Positions 7,976-16,158 of a stretch of 64,000 bases of DNA are shown one piece after another; positions within the stretch are counted from its first letter, which is position 1; each line of letters begins with the position of its first letter. The position numbers and the translations under genes were made by a program. The notes beneath the pieces are model-generated. The model ran no database searches, was not told where the DNA came from, and worked only from the letters and a program-made list of their open reading frames with translations. Origin of the DNA: Conexibacter arvalis (lineage in GTDB: Bacteria > Actinomycetota > Thermoleophilia > Solirubrobacterales > Solirubrobacteraceae); assembly GCF_014199525.1 (NCBI RefSeq), contig NZ_JACHNU010000006.1:248001-312000 (forward strand), in the 5' to 3' direction.

Positions 7976-9055
7976 ATGGCCGGCATGCTCGCCATGCTCA
8001 GGACCCTCCGGACGCTCGCGCTGTACGAGGGGTCGATCGTCCCGCAGGCACGTGCGGAGATCCGACGCTGGTCGACCGTCGCGGAGACGATCCCGGACCC
8101 GGTGCTGCGCGCGCATGCGACCGCCGCGATCGCGGCCGACACCGACAACGCCGAGGCCGTCACCGCCTTCGCCGCGTTCGCTTCCCGATCGCGTCGGCGC
8201 ACGACGATCGAGCTGCTGGTCGCCCACCAGCTCCTCGCCGACTACGTCGACGTGCTGGGCGAACGGGTCTGCTGCGATCGGCTCGCCGACGGGCTCCGGA
8301 TCGGCAGTGCCCTGCCGGCGGCCGTCGCCCGGCCTGGGGATCCGCTCGACCTCGATCCGCTCGGCGACGACGGCGGCTACCTCGCGGCGCTGGTCTCGGC
8401 CTGCCGCGATCGGCTCTGGCGGCTGCCCGCTGCAGCGACGGTCGCAGGACGAGCCCAAGCGGCCGCGGTCCGCTGGGGAGAGGGGCTCGCGCACAGCCAC
8501 ACCGCCGCGCACGGCGAGGCGCTCGCGCAGGTCGAAGCGTGGAGCGCCGAGCAGGACGGCTGCGCGGGCTATGCGTGGTGGGAGATCGCCGCCGGCTCCA
8601 ACTCCAACCTCGCGATCGCGGCGCTGCTCGCGGCGGCGGCCGACCCGGCGACGACCGCCCGCGACGCCGCGCGGATCGAAGCCGCGTACTGGCCGCACGT
8701 CTGCGCGATGTCGACGCTGCTCGACAGCCTCGTCGACTGCGAGCGCGACGCGGTCAGCGGCGACTTCTCGTTCGTCTCCCACTACGCCGGCGCCGACGCG
8801 GCTCGAGCCGGCATCGTCGCGGCGGCGAGTCGCTCGCTAGGCGCCGTCAGCACGCTGCGGCACAGCCACACGCACGCGATGATCGTCTGCGGCGTCGCCG
8901 CCTACTACGCCGCTGCCGCCGAGCGCGGCAGCCTCGCCGCGCAGGTCGCGCCGAGCGTCGTCGAGGCGCTGCGGCCGGCGGTGACGCCGATCGCCGCGGC
9001 GCTGCGGGCGCAGCGCCGCCTCGCCGGCCGTTCGTCGCCCGCCGCGCGCGCTTGA
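7976..9055 (+). CDS. DUF2600 family protein (YtpB-like terpene cyclase relative)
   Basis: This 359-residue protein carries the DUF2600 hallmarks: an N-terminal helical block with paired acidic residues (AIAADTDNAEAV), a central YAWWEIAAGSNSNLAIAALLAAA segment, then LLDSLVDCERDAVSGDFSFVSHY, matching the family's conserved LxDxxxDxxxDxxxGxxSxVxxY region. The characterised relative YtpB of Bacillus is a tetraprenyl-beta-curcumene synthase, so a role in isoprenoid metabolism is possible, but many actinobacterial members are uncharacterised. It starts 70 bp after the permease gene; ATG 7976 or 7985 could be the start. Whether it is co-transcribed with the exporter is unclear. Confidence 0.75.
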   Translation: MAGMLAMLRTLRTLALYEGSIVPQARAEIRRWSTVAETIPDPVLRAHATAAIAADTDNAEAVTAFAAFASRSRRRTTIELLVAHQLLADYVDVLGERVCCDRLADGLRIGSALPAAVARPGDPLDLDPLGDDGGYLAALVSACRDRLWRLPAAATVAGRAQAAAVRWGEGLAHSHTAAHGEALAQVEAWSAEQDGCAGYAWWEIAAGSNSNLAIAALLAAAADPATTARDAARIEAAYWPHVCAMSTLLDSLVDCERDAVSGDFSFVSHYAGADAARAGIVAAASRSLGAVSTLRHSHTHAMIVCGVAAYYAAAAERGSLAAQVAPSVVEALRPAVTPIAAALRAQRRLAGRSSPAARA

Positions 9056-9100
9056 GGCTCGAAGGACAAGAGCTAGTCGCGGTCGTCCACAAGCTCCGCT

Positions 9101-10384
9101 TCACGCTGCCCGAGCGGGCGGAGTAGGCCCGGGCGCGAACCGCCGGTCGAGCGCTCGCAGCGAGCGCAGCGCGCAGGCGAGCAGCGCGGCGGCGCCCGCG
9201 AGGACGCAGAAGGCGACGGTCAGGCTCGTCGTCGTGAGCAGGGCGGCGACCGCGAGCGGCGCCGCCGCCTTGCCGAGGTTGCGCGCGCTCTGGCTCGCGG
9301 CCGCCGGTTGGGCGCGCGCCCCCTCGGGCCACGTCCGCGTCACGTAGGCGTCCTGCATCACCGCGAGCACGCCGTCACCGACGCCGAACGCGACGGCGAC
9401 CGCGCAGGCGGCGGGCAGGTCGCCGGCCAGCGGGAAGGCCGCCAGGGCGCCCGCGACGACCAGCAGGGCGGCGCAGGTCATGCGCGCGGCCGGCAGGCGG
9501 CGCAGCGCGCGCGGCACGAACGCGGCCGCCACGCCGGCCGCGCCCGCGGCCAGCGCCAGCACCACGCCCGCGCCGGCCGCGTCGGCCGCGCCGCCGCGCA
9601 CGAGCAGCGCGGGCAGGTAGGCGAGCAGGGCGAACTTGAACAGCATGCGTGCGAACCCGACCGCCAGCACGGCCGTGCCGCAGGGCTGCGCGCGCACGGC
9701 CCGCCAGGTCGATCGCCCGTCCCCGCGCGCCGGTCGCGCGCTGCGCCGGTCGTCGAGCGTCACGAGCGCCGCCGCCGCGACGAGCGCGATCGCGGCCTGC
9801 GCGACGAACGGGCCGCGCCAGCTCAGCGCGACCAGCGCGATGCCGATCAGCGGCAGCGCGAACTCCGCCGCCGTCGAGACGACCTGGCGCGCCGCGAAGG
9901 CGCGCACCTGGGCCAGCCCGCGATAGGCGTCGCCGACGATCACGACCGTCAGCGGCATCGCCGCCGCGAAGGCGGCGCCCTGCAGCAGGCGCAGCGCGAG
10001 CAGCGTGCCGTAGTCGCCGGCGAGCGCCTGCGCCGCCCCCGCGGCGGCGTAGAGCGTCAGCGACCCGGCGACGGCGAGGCGGCGCGGCGCGCGGGCGAGG
10101 AGCGTCCCGAGCGGGATCGTCAGGAACACCCCCGGCAGCACGTACGCGAGCGTGAACCAGCCGGCGTCGCCGTCGTCGACGCCGAAGCGCCGCTGGATCT
10201 CCGGGACGGCCGGCGCGACCGCGTGGATCGTCATCGCGAGCGCGACCGTCATCGCGCACACGAGCAGCAGCGCCGAGCGCGTCCCGTCGGGCGGCGGCGC
10301 GGCGGGCGGCGTCCCGTCGGGCGGCGGCGCGGCGGACGGCGGCGCGGCGGACGGCGGCGCGGCGGACGGCGCGGCGCCGCTCAC
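9101..10384 (-). CDS. Major facilitator superfamily transporter
   Basis: About twelve hydrophobic helices are visible, with MFS features: a first helix followed by EIQRRFGVDDGDAGWFTLAYVL, then RAPRRLAVAG (loop 2-3 motif A region) and LRLLQGAAFAAAMPL. This is the layout of drug:H+ antiporter-like or metabolite carriers. I choose GTG 10384 (427 aa); an ATG at 10459 would overlap the dehydrogenase gene by 35 bp. The N-terminus is a repetitive AAPPSAAPP / PPDGT tail of about 34 residues before the first helix. It lies downstream of the dehydrogenase on the same strand and may export or import a pathway intermediate. Confidence 0.8.
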   Translation of the reverse strand: MSGAAPSAAPPSAAPPSAAPPPDGTPPAAPPPDGTRSALLLVCAMTVALAMTIHAVAPAVPEIQRRFGVDDGDAGWFTLAYVLPGVFLTIPLGTLLARAPRRLAVAGSLTLYAAAGAAQALAGDYGTLLALRLLQGAAFAAAMPLTVVIVGDAYRGLAQVRAFAARQVVSTAAEFALPLIGIALVALSWRGPFVAQAAIALVAAAALVTLDDRRSARPARGDGRSTWRAVRAQPCGTAVLAVGFARMLFKFALLAYLPALLVRGGAADAAGAGVVLALAAGAAGVAAAFVPRALRRLPAARMTCAALLVVAGALAAFPLAGDLPAACAVAVAFGVGDGVLAVMQDAYVTRTWPEGARAQPAAASQSARNLGKAAAPLAVAALLTTTSLTVAFCVLAGAAALLACALRSLRALDRRFAPGPTPPARAA

Positions 10385-10424
10385 ACGCGCTGCGCCGCCG
10401 TCGCCGCCCCGCGGCGGGCCGGTC

Positions 10425-11993
10425 TCAGCCCGCCGACGCGGGCGGCGCGATCGCCGCATCGGTGAGGCGCCCGTCGACGCGCCGCCACAGCCCGCGCGGG
10501 TTCTCGTCGCGCAGCGCGGCCGGCAGCAGCTCGGCGGGCGCTCCCTGCCAGCAGACCGGGCGCATGAAGCGGCGCGTCGCGGTCATCCCGACCGAGGTCT
10601 CCCCCGCCGCCGTCGTCGACGGGTACGGGCCGCCGTGCTGCATCGCCCACGTGACCGCGACGCCGGTCGGGAAGCCGTCGTAGACGACGCGCCCGCAGCG
10701 AGCCGCGAGCAGCTCAGTCAGCCGTCGCGCCCGCTCCGGCTCCGACGCGACGTCGATATGGAGCGCCGTCGCCAGCTGGCCGTCGAAGGCCGCGACCGCC
10801 GTCTCGAGCTGCTCGTCGGAGCCGTAGCGCGCCAGCAGCGCGAACGGGCCGAAGCGCTCCTCGCGCAGCTCCTTGGCGCTCGCGAGCGCCGACGCGCTCG
10901 TCTGGAAGGCCGCCGCGCTCACGCGGAAGCCGGGGCCGCTCGGAGCCGCCGGCGGGGTCAGCGGGTCGACGTCGTCGCGCGCGGACAGCTCGGCGAGCTG
11001 CGCGGCGAGCGCGTCGCGCATCCGCTCGGTCAGCATCACGAGCGGCTCGGCGGCGGCGAGGCGCGCGGCGACGTCGGCGCACCAGCGGTCGCCCTCCTCG
11101 CCGGCCGGGACGAGCACGACGCCCGGCTTGGTGCAGAGCTGGCCGGCCGCGCCGGTGATCGCGGCGACGAACGCGTCGGCGATCGCGCCGCCGCGCGCCC
11201 GCAGGGCGCCGACCGTCACGACCGCCGGGTTGACGCTGCCCATCTCCGCGAAGACGGGGATCGGCCGCTCCCGGCCCGCGGCGACGTCGAAGAGGGCGCG
11301 GCCACCGGCGGTCGATCCCGTGAAGGCGACCGCCGCGATCGGCTCGGCGCGCACGAGCGCGGCCCCGAGCTCGGCCGAGGCGCCCTGCACGTGCGCGAAC
11401 GCGCCGGCCGGCAGCCCGGCCTCCGCGACCGCCGCCGCGACGTGGCCGGCGACCGCGGCGTTGATCCCCGGCTGCGCCGGATGCCCCTTCACGACGACCG
11501 GGCAGCCGGCCGCGAGCGCCGCGGCCGTGTCGCCGCCGGCGACGCCGAAGGCGAGCGGGAAGTTGCTGGCGCCGAAGACCGCCACCGGTCCGATCGGCAC
11601 CAGCATCCGGCGCAGGTCGGGGCGCGGCGCCGGCCGGGCCGCCGGGTCGGCGCGGTCGACGATCGGCTCGAGGTGGGCGCCGGCGGCGACGACGTCGACG
11701 AGCGCCTCCAGCTGGAAGCAGGTGCGCTCGAGCTCTCCCTCCGCGCGCCCCGCCGGCAGGCCCGACTCGCGCTGGAAGAGCGCGCGCAGCGACTCGCCGT
11801 CGGCGCGCAGCCGCGCGGCGGCGCCGCGCAGCGCGGCGACGCGGCGGTCGGCGTCGCGCATCCGCTCGTCGGCGAAGGCGGCGGCGGCCTCGCCGGCGAT
11901 CGCCGGAAGCTCGGCGATCGCCGTCTCGCGGTGGGGCTCGAGCGTTCTGCCGCTGCTGGGGTCGGTGGCGCGGATCGTGGTGTCGGCGGTCAT
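10425..11993 (-). CDS. 2,5-dioxovalerate (2-oxoglutarate semialdehyde) dehydrogenase
   Basis: This 522-residue aldehyde dehydrogenase belongs to the KGSADH group, which oxidises 2-oxoglutarate semialdehyde to 2-oxoglutarate with NAD(P)+. Group signatures are GASNFPLAFGVAGGDTAAALAAGC, the VVKGHPAQP segment in place of the usual KPSE, FAEMGSVNP carrying the general base Glu, and GQLCTKPG with the nucleophile Cys287. Start ATG 11993 follows a GGAG motif. It diverges from a GntR/FCD regulator, and the nearby DapA-family gene makes a sugar-acid or hydroxyproline-type pathway ending in 2-oxoglutarate likely. Confidence 0.88.
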   Translation of the reverse strand: MTADTTIRATDPSSGRTLEPHRETAIAELPAIAGEAAAAFADERMRDADRRVAALRGAAARLRADGESLRALFQRESGLPAGRAEGELERTCFQLEALVDVVAAGAHLEPIVDRADPAARPAPRPDLRRMLVPIGPVAVFGASNFPLAFGVAGGDTAAALAAGCPVVVKGHPAQPGINAAVAGHVAAAVAEAGLPAGAFAHVQGASAELGAALVRAEPIAAVAFTGSTAGGRALFDVAAGRERPIPVFAEMGSVNPAVVTVGALRARGGAIADAFVAAITGAAGQLCTKPGVVLVPAGEEGDRWCADVAARLAAAEPLVMLTERMRDALAAQLAELSARDDVDPLTPPAAPSGPGFRVSAAAFQTSASALASAKELREERFGPFALLARYGSDEQLETAVAAFDGQLATALHIDVASEPERARRLTELLAARCGRVVYDGFPTGVAVTWAMQHGGPYPSTTAAGETSVGMTATRRFMRPVCWQGAPAELLPAALRDENPRGLWRRVDGRLTDAAIAPPASAG

Positions 11994-12046
11994 CGGACGG
12001 GTGCCTCTCCGGTTCGGTGATGCGGGCGGGCTGATATGACAGGAAG

Positions 12047-12778
12047 ATGGATGCGGACCCGATCGGCCTCGACGGCGTGCGGCTGGCGCCCGTCGACGAC
12101 GTACCGTCGCGCAGCGACCTCGTCGGCAGGACGCTGCGCGACGCGATCGTCGCCGGCCGGCTGCGCCCCGGCGCCACGCTCGTCGAGCGCAGGCTGGCCG
12201 AGCAGCTCGGCGTCTCCAAGACGCCGGTGCGCGAGGCGCTGATCCGCCTCGCGCGCGGCGGGCTGGTCGAGATCCTGCCCAACCGGCGCGCCGTCGTGGC
12301 GACGCTCGACCTGCCGGCGCTGGTCGCCGTCTACGAGGTCCGCGTGCAGCTGGAGCCGTGGGCGGTCGGGCGCTCGACCGCGGCCGCTCCCGCCGAGGTC
12401 CACGCCGCCGCGGCCGAGGCGCTGGAGCGCGGCGCCGACGCGATCGCACGCGCCGACCGTGTCGCGCTCAGCCTCGCCAACCGCGCCTTCCACCGCGCCC
12501 TCTACGCCCGCTGCGGCAACGAGATCGTCCTCGACGTGCTCGACAACCTGCAGGACCGGGTCGCGCTCGGCACCGTCTCGCTGCTGTGGACGCGCCATCC
12601 CACCTGGGAGGCGGAGGCCGCCGAGCACCGCGCCGTGCTGGAGGCGGTCGGCGAGGGCGACGGCGCGCTCGCGGCGCGCCTCGTCCACGACCACATCGCC
12701 GCCTCGCTCGAGCGCCTGCGCGGCGATCAAGGCGCCGACGCGGCCGACGCCGCCCCGTCGCCGCCGGCGGCCCGGTAG
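12047..12778 (+). CDS. GntR family regulator, FCD (FadR) subgroup
   Basis: This 243-residue protein has an N-terminal GntR winged helix (LRDAIVAGRLRPGATLVERRLAEQLGVSKTPVREAL) and a C-terminal all-helical FCD ligand domain with the expected metal-binding His residues (NRAFHRAL, AAEHRAV, VHDHI). FCD regulators sense small organic acids. It diverges from the dehydrogenase and is convergent with the RraA-like gene, with a 52-bp overlap of the two 3' ends. TATGAC ends 6 nt before ATG 12047, so the transcript may be leaderless, although AGGAAG could also act as a weak ribosome binding site. It is the obvious candidate to bind TGGTATACCA at 13550. Confidence 0.9.
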   Translation: MDADPIGLDGVRLAPVDDVPSRSDLVGRTLRDAIVAGRLRPGATLVERRLAEQLGVSKTPVREALIRLARGGLVEILPNRRAVVATLDLPALVAVYEVRVQLEPWAVGRSTAAAPAEVHAAAAEALERGADAIARADRVALSLANRAFHRALYARCGNEIVLDVLDNLQDRVALGTVSLLWTRHPTWEAEAAEHRAVLEAVGEGDGALAARLVHDHIAASLERLRGDQGADAADAAPSPPAAR

Positions 12779-13482
12779 CGCGCGAGCAGCTCCTCGCCGG
12801 GCGGGTAGGTGCCGCGCAGCGGCGCGCCGCCGTCGACCTCGGCGAGGATGAACTCCTCCAGCCGCTCCTGCTCCAGCGCCGCGGCGGCGACCTCGGCCGC
12901 CAGCTCGCGCGGCACGCAGACGACGCCCTCGGCGTCGCCGACGATCACGTCGCCGGGGTAGACCGCGACCTCGGCGCAGCCGATCGGGACCTGCATGTCG
13001 ACGGCGTGGTGCTGGGCGAGGTTGGTCATCGCCGAGGCGCCGGCGGCGAAGGCCGGCATCGCCAGCTCGGCGATCTCCGGGCTGTCGCGCAGCGACCCGT
13101 CGGTCACCAGGCCGGCCGCGCCGCGCCGCATCAGGCGCGTGGCGAGGATGTTGCCGGCCGACGCCGCGCGGCCCCGCCCGCGGCAGTCCATCACCAGCAC
13201 CTGGCCGGGGCCGACCGACTCGACCGCCCGCCGCTGCGGATGGTCGTAGTCCTTGAAGACCGCGAGCACGTCGAGGTCCTCGCGCGCCGGCACGTACCGC
13301 AGCGTGAAGGCGCTGCCGACCATCCGGGCGTTGCCGGGATTCAGCGGCCGGACGCCGTGCAGGAACGTGTTCCGCAGCCCGCGGGCGAACAGCTGCGTGG
13401 TGAGCGTCGCCGTGCTGATGCGCGAGAACGCGGCGATCAGGTCGTCGCCGAGCGGCTCGGCGGCGGGGGATTCGTGAGCCAT
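12727..13482 (-). CDS. RraA-like protein (HMG/CHA aldolase family)
   Basis: This 251-residue protein has the RraA fold signatures: ISTATLTTQLFARG, GPGQVLVMDCRGRGRAASAGNILATRLMRRGAAGLVTDGSLRD with the metal-binding GxxD/R region, and GDVIVGDAEGVVCVP. Despite frequent labels as dimethylmenaquinone methyltransferase, catalytic members are class II aldolases that cleave 4-hydroxy-4-methyl-2-oxoglutarate or 4-carboxy-4-hydroxy-2-oxoadipate; others are RNase E inhibitors. In this context an aldolase or oxoacid decarboxylase role is likelier. GGAAGGAAGG precedes ATG 13482. The gene diverges from the DapA-family gene across the operator at 13550. Confidence 0.8.
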   Translation of the reverse strand: MAHESPAAEPLGDDLIAAFSRISTATLTTQLFARGLRNTFLHGVRPLNPGNARMVGSAFTLRYVPAREDLDVLAVFKDYDHPQRRAVESVGPGQVLVMDCRGRGRAASAGNILATRLMRRGAAGLVTDGSLRDSPEIAELAMPAFAAGASAMTNLAQHHAVDMQVPIGCAEVAVYPGDVIVGDAEGVVCVPRELAAEVAAAALEQERLEEFILAEVDGGAPLRGTYPPGEELLARYRAAGGDGAASAASAP

Positions 13483-13549
13483 GCCTTCCTTCCAGCGACG
13501 GTCCGGCCGACCCGTTCGCGGGCCGGTCCGTTCGGACCGTCAGGTCGTT

Positions 13550-13559
13550 TGGTATACCA
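13550..13559. promoter_or_regulatory. GntR/FCD-type operator TGGTATACCA
   Basis: A perfect palindrome of the TGGTnnACCA class recognised by FadR/FCD-type GntR proteins sits in the gap between the divergent RraA-like and DapA-family genes. It overlaps TACCAT (13555-13560), a probable -10 that ends 8 nt before ATG 13569; TTCGGA at 13531 may be the -35. Binding would block that promoter. Confidence 0.6.
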
Positions 13560-13568
13560 TATCTCAAT

Positions 13569-14474
13569 ATGCCCAGATCTCAGCTCTCCGACCAGCTCGG
13601 CGGCGTCGTCGCCGTCCTTCCCACGCCGTTCGCGCACGACGGCGGCGCCGTCGACGCCGCGGCGCTGGAGCGCCTCTCCGCGACGCTCGACGCCGCCGGG
13701 ATCCACGCGCTGACCGCCCTCGGCAACACCGGCGAGGTCTTCCAGCTGACCGCCGAGGAGCGCCGCGCGGTGCTCGCCGCGACCGCGCGCGGGCGCACGA
13801 ACGCCGCGCTCGTCGCCGGGATCGCGGGCGCCGGCGCCGAGGCGCTCGAGCTGACCGCCGAGGCGGCGGAGATCGGGTACGACGCCGTCATGCTCCACGA
13901 CCCGCCCGACCCGCTCGCCGGCGAGCGCGGCATCGTCCGCTTCTACGGCGACTTCGCCGAGCGCTCGCCGCTGCCGGTCGTGCTCTACGTGCGAACGCCC
14001 CGCCTCGGCGGCGACGCGCTCGCCGAGCTGGCGCTCCACCCTCGGATCGCCGGCGTCAAGTACGCCCGTCACGATCTGCACGTGCTCGCCACCGTCCTGG
14101 AGCGCCCTGGCCTCCGCGACGCCTGCACCTGGACCTGCGGGCTCGCCGAGTCGATGGTCGCGCCGATGCGCGCGCTCGGGCTGGTCGGCTTCACCTCCGG
14201 CGTCGCGAACGTGCGCCCCGACCTCGCGCTCGCCGTCTGGCAGGCGAGCCGCGCCGGCGACTTCGACGCGCTCGCCGCCGCGATCGCGCCGCTGCTCCCG
14301 TTCGAGGCGCTGCGCACGCGCGCCGGCGGCCGCCACAACGTCGCCGTCGTGAAGGCGGCGATGGCACTGCTCGGCAGCGACGTCGGCGAGGTCCGCGCGC
14401 CCTGCGAGCCGCTCGACGAGGCGGCGGCCGCATCGCTCGCGACGATCGTGCGCGGATGGCCGGCGAGCCGCTGA
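13569..14474 (+). CDS. Dihydrodipicolinate synthase/N-acetylneuraminate lyase family protein
   Basis: This 301-residue class I lyase is a (beta/alpha)8 barrel with Schiff-base Lys164 (GVKYA), catalytic Tyr140 (VLYVRTP) and the ALGNTGE loop (family GTTGE, here with Asn). True DapA is unlikely given the context with 2-oxoglutarate-semialdehyde dehydrogenase. Family members fitting that neighbour are L-2-keto-3-deoxyarabonate dehydratase, 5-keto-4-deoxyglucarate dehydratase and pyrroline-hydroxycarboxylate deaminase, each of which yields 2-oxoglutarate semialdehyde. The exact substrate cannot be settled from sequence alone. It overlaps the TPP-enzyme gene by 19 bp. Confidence 0.85.
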   Translation: MPRSQLSDQLGGVVAVLPTPFAHDGGAVDAAALERLSATLDAAGIHALTALGNTGEVFQLTAEERRAVLAATARGRTNAALVAGIAGAGAEALELTAEAAEIGYDAVMLHDPPDPLAGERGIVRFYGDFAERSPLPVVLYVRTPRLGGDALAELALHPRIAGVKYARHDLHVLATVLERPGLRDACTWTCGLAESMVAPMRALGLVGFTSGVANVRPDLALAVWQASRAGDFDALAAAIAPLLPFEALRTRAGGRHNVAVVKAAMALLGSDVGEVRAPCEPLDEAAAASLATIVRGWPASR

Positions 14475-16102
14475 CGGCGGCGCAGGCGGCGTGCGACCTG
14501 CTCGCGCGGGCGGGCGTGCGCCGCTGCTACACCGTTCCCGGCGAGTCGTTCCTCGGGCTGCTGCTGGCACTCGACGCCGACCCGCGCCTCGACGTCGTCT
14601 CGACCCGCCACGAGAGCGGCGCCGCCTTCATGGCCGACGCCGACGCGCGGCTGACCGGGCAGGTCGCCGTCGCGCTGGCCAGCCGCGCGCCCGGCGGCTC
14701 CAACCTCGCGATCGGCGTGCAGACCGCGCACGAGGACGGCACGCCGCTGGTGGCGATCCTTGGCCAGGTCCCGTCCGACCGGCTCGGCACCGGGGCGCTG
14801 CAGGAGATCGACCTCGCCGCCTTCTACGCGCCGATCACGAAGTGGGCGGTCACCGCGCGCAGCGCCCGGGAGCTGCCCGGGCTGCTGGCGAGAGGCCTGC
14901 GGATCGCGCGCGAGGGCCGGCCGGGCCCGGTCGCGATCGCCGTCCCCGAGGACCTGTGGCGGGAGCCGGTCGAGCCGGTCGACGCGGCCGCGCTGGAGCC
15001 GGCCGCCCCGCCGCCTGCCGCCGCCGAGGCGCTCGAGCGCGCCGCGGCCGCGCTGGCGGCGGCCCGCCGGCCGGTGATGGTCGCCGGCGGCGGCGCGGCG
15101 CGGGCGCGCGAGCAGCTCGTCGCGCTCGCCGAGCGGGCCGGCCTCGGCGTCTACACCTCGTTCCGGCGCCAGAACGTCTTCCCCGACGAGCACCCCAACT
15201 GCCTCGGGCAGCTCGTGATCGGGACGCCGCCGGAGCTGCTGCGGGCGGCGCGCCACGCCGACCTGCTGCTGCTCGCCGGCACGCGGCTCGACGACATCAC
15301 CGGCCAGCAGGGGCTGCTCCCGCGGCCGGGCCAGCGGGTGCTGGCGATCGGCCCCGACGACGACCTGCCGGACGGCGCCGAGCTGATCGGGCGCGACGTG
15401 GCGGCGACGCTGCGGGCGCTCGCCGAGCGCCTGCCGACCGAGCCGGCGGCGCGCGACTGGTCGGCGGCCCACGGCGCCTACGCGGCGGCGGCCGCCACGC
15501 CGCCGCGCGCCGCGGACGCCGCGACGGCCGGCGTCGACCCCGCGCGGGCGGTCGCGGCGCTGCGCCGCGCCGTCGGCGGGGAGGCGATCGTCACCAACGA
15601 CGCCGGCAACTTCTCGGCGTTCCTGCACCGCCACTGGCGCTTCGCCCCCGGCGGCGCGCTGCTCGCGCCGGCCAACGGTGCGATGGGCTACGCCGTCCCG
15701 GCGGCGGTCGCCGCGAAGCTCGCGGCGCCGGCGGCGCGCGTCGTCGCCGTCGTCGGCGACGGCGGCGCGCTGATGACCGGGCAGGAGCTGGAGACGGCGG
15801 TGCGCCACGGCGCCGACGTGCTCGTCGTCGTCTTCCAGAACGGCCTCTACGGGACGATCGCGATGCACGAGGCGCGCGCCGCCGGACGTGTCGAGCCGGC
15901 CACGACGATCGGGCTGCCCGACCTCGGCGCCTGGGCGACGGCGCTCGGCGCGCGCGGCTGGACCGCGCGCGACGAGGAGGAGCTCGACGCCGCGCTCGAC
16001 GGCGCGCTGGCGCACGCCGGGCCGTCGCTGATCGCGATCCGGACCGATCCCGATCGGATCGCGCCCGGGTTGCGCCTCGCCGAGCTGACCGGCGAGGGCT
16101 GA
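14456..16102 (+). CDS. Thiamine pyrophosphate-dependent enzyme, acetolactate-synthase-like
   Basis: This 548-residue protein has the three-domain acetolactate synthase/benzoylformate decarboxylase layout: a pyrimidine-binding domain with catalytic Glu53 (RHESGAAF), a central domain from about residue 190 and a PP-binding domain with GDG (434-436) and the downstream Asn of the GDG-N motif (VVVFQNGLYG). The family GPG segment is changed to ASRAPGGSN. It probably decarboxylates or ligates a 2-oxo acid, but the substrate is unknown. ATG 14456 lies inside the end of the DapA-family gene, so the two are translationally coupled. A strong hairpin follows its stop. Confidence 0.8.
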   Translation: MAGEPLTAAQAACDLLARAGVRRCYTVPGESFLGLLLALDADPRLDVVSTRHESGAAFMADADARLTGQVAVALASRAPGGSNLAIGVQTAHEDGTPLVAILGQVPSDRLGTGALQEIDLAAFYAPITKWAVTARSARELPGLLARGLRIAREGRPGPVAIAVPEDLWREPVEPVDAAALEPAAPPPAAAEALERAAAALAAARRPVMVAGGGAARAREQLVALAERAGLGVYTSFRRQNVFPDEHPNCLGQLVIGTPPELLRAARHADLLLLAGTRLDDITGQQGLLPRPGQRVLAIGPDDDLPDGAELIGRDVAATLRALAERLPTEPAARDWSAAHGAYAAAAATPPRAADAATAGVDPARAVAALRRAVGGEAIVTNDAGNFSAFLHRHWRFAPGGALLAPANGAMGYAVPAAVAAKLAAPAARVVAVVGDGGALMTGQELETAVRHGADVLVVVFQNGLYGTIAMHEARAAGRVEPATTIGLPDLGAWATALGARGWTARDEEELDAALDGALAHAGPSLIAIRTDPDRIAPGLRLAELTGEG

Positions 16103-16112
16103 GCGCGGGCTC

Positions 16113-16143
16113 GGGGCGGGGCGCCGCCGCGGCGCCCCGCCCC
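16113..16143. terminator. Bidirectional GC hairpin between convergent genes
   Basis: Perfect 14-bp arms 16113-16126 and 16130-16143 with a 3-nt loop lie 10 nt after the TPP-enzyme stop and 15 nt after the end of the convergent cupin gene. It carries no U tract on either strand, but position and stability suit a terminator. Confidence 0.65.
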
Positions 16144-16158
16144 GCCCCTGCCCGACGA

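Noticed and set aside
6319-8202. 627-codon minus-strand frame antisense to the FtsX permease
   Set aside because: Charged low-complexity translation; the plus strand shows membrane helices and the FtsX layout.
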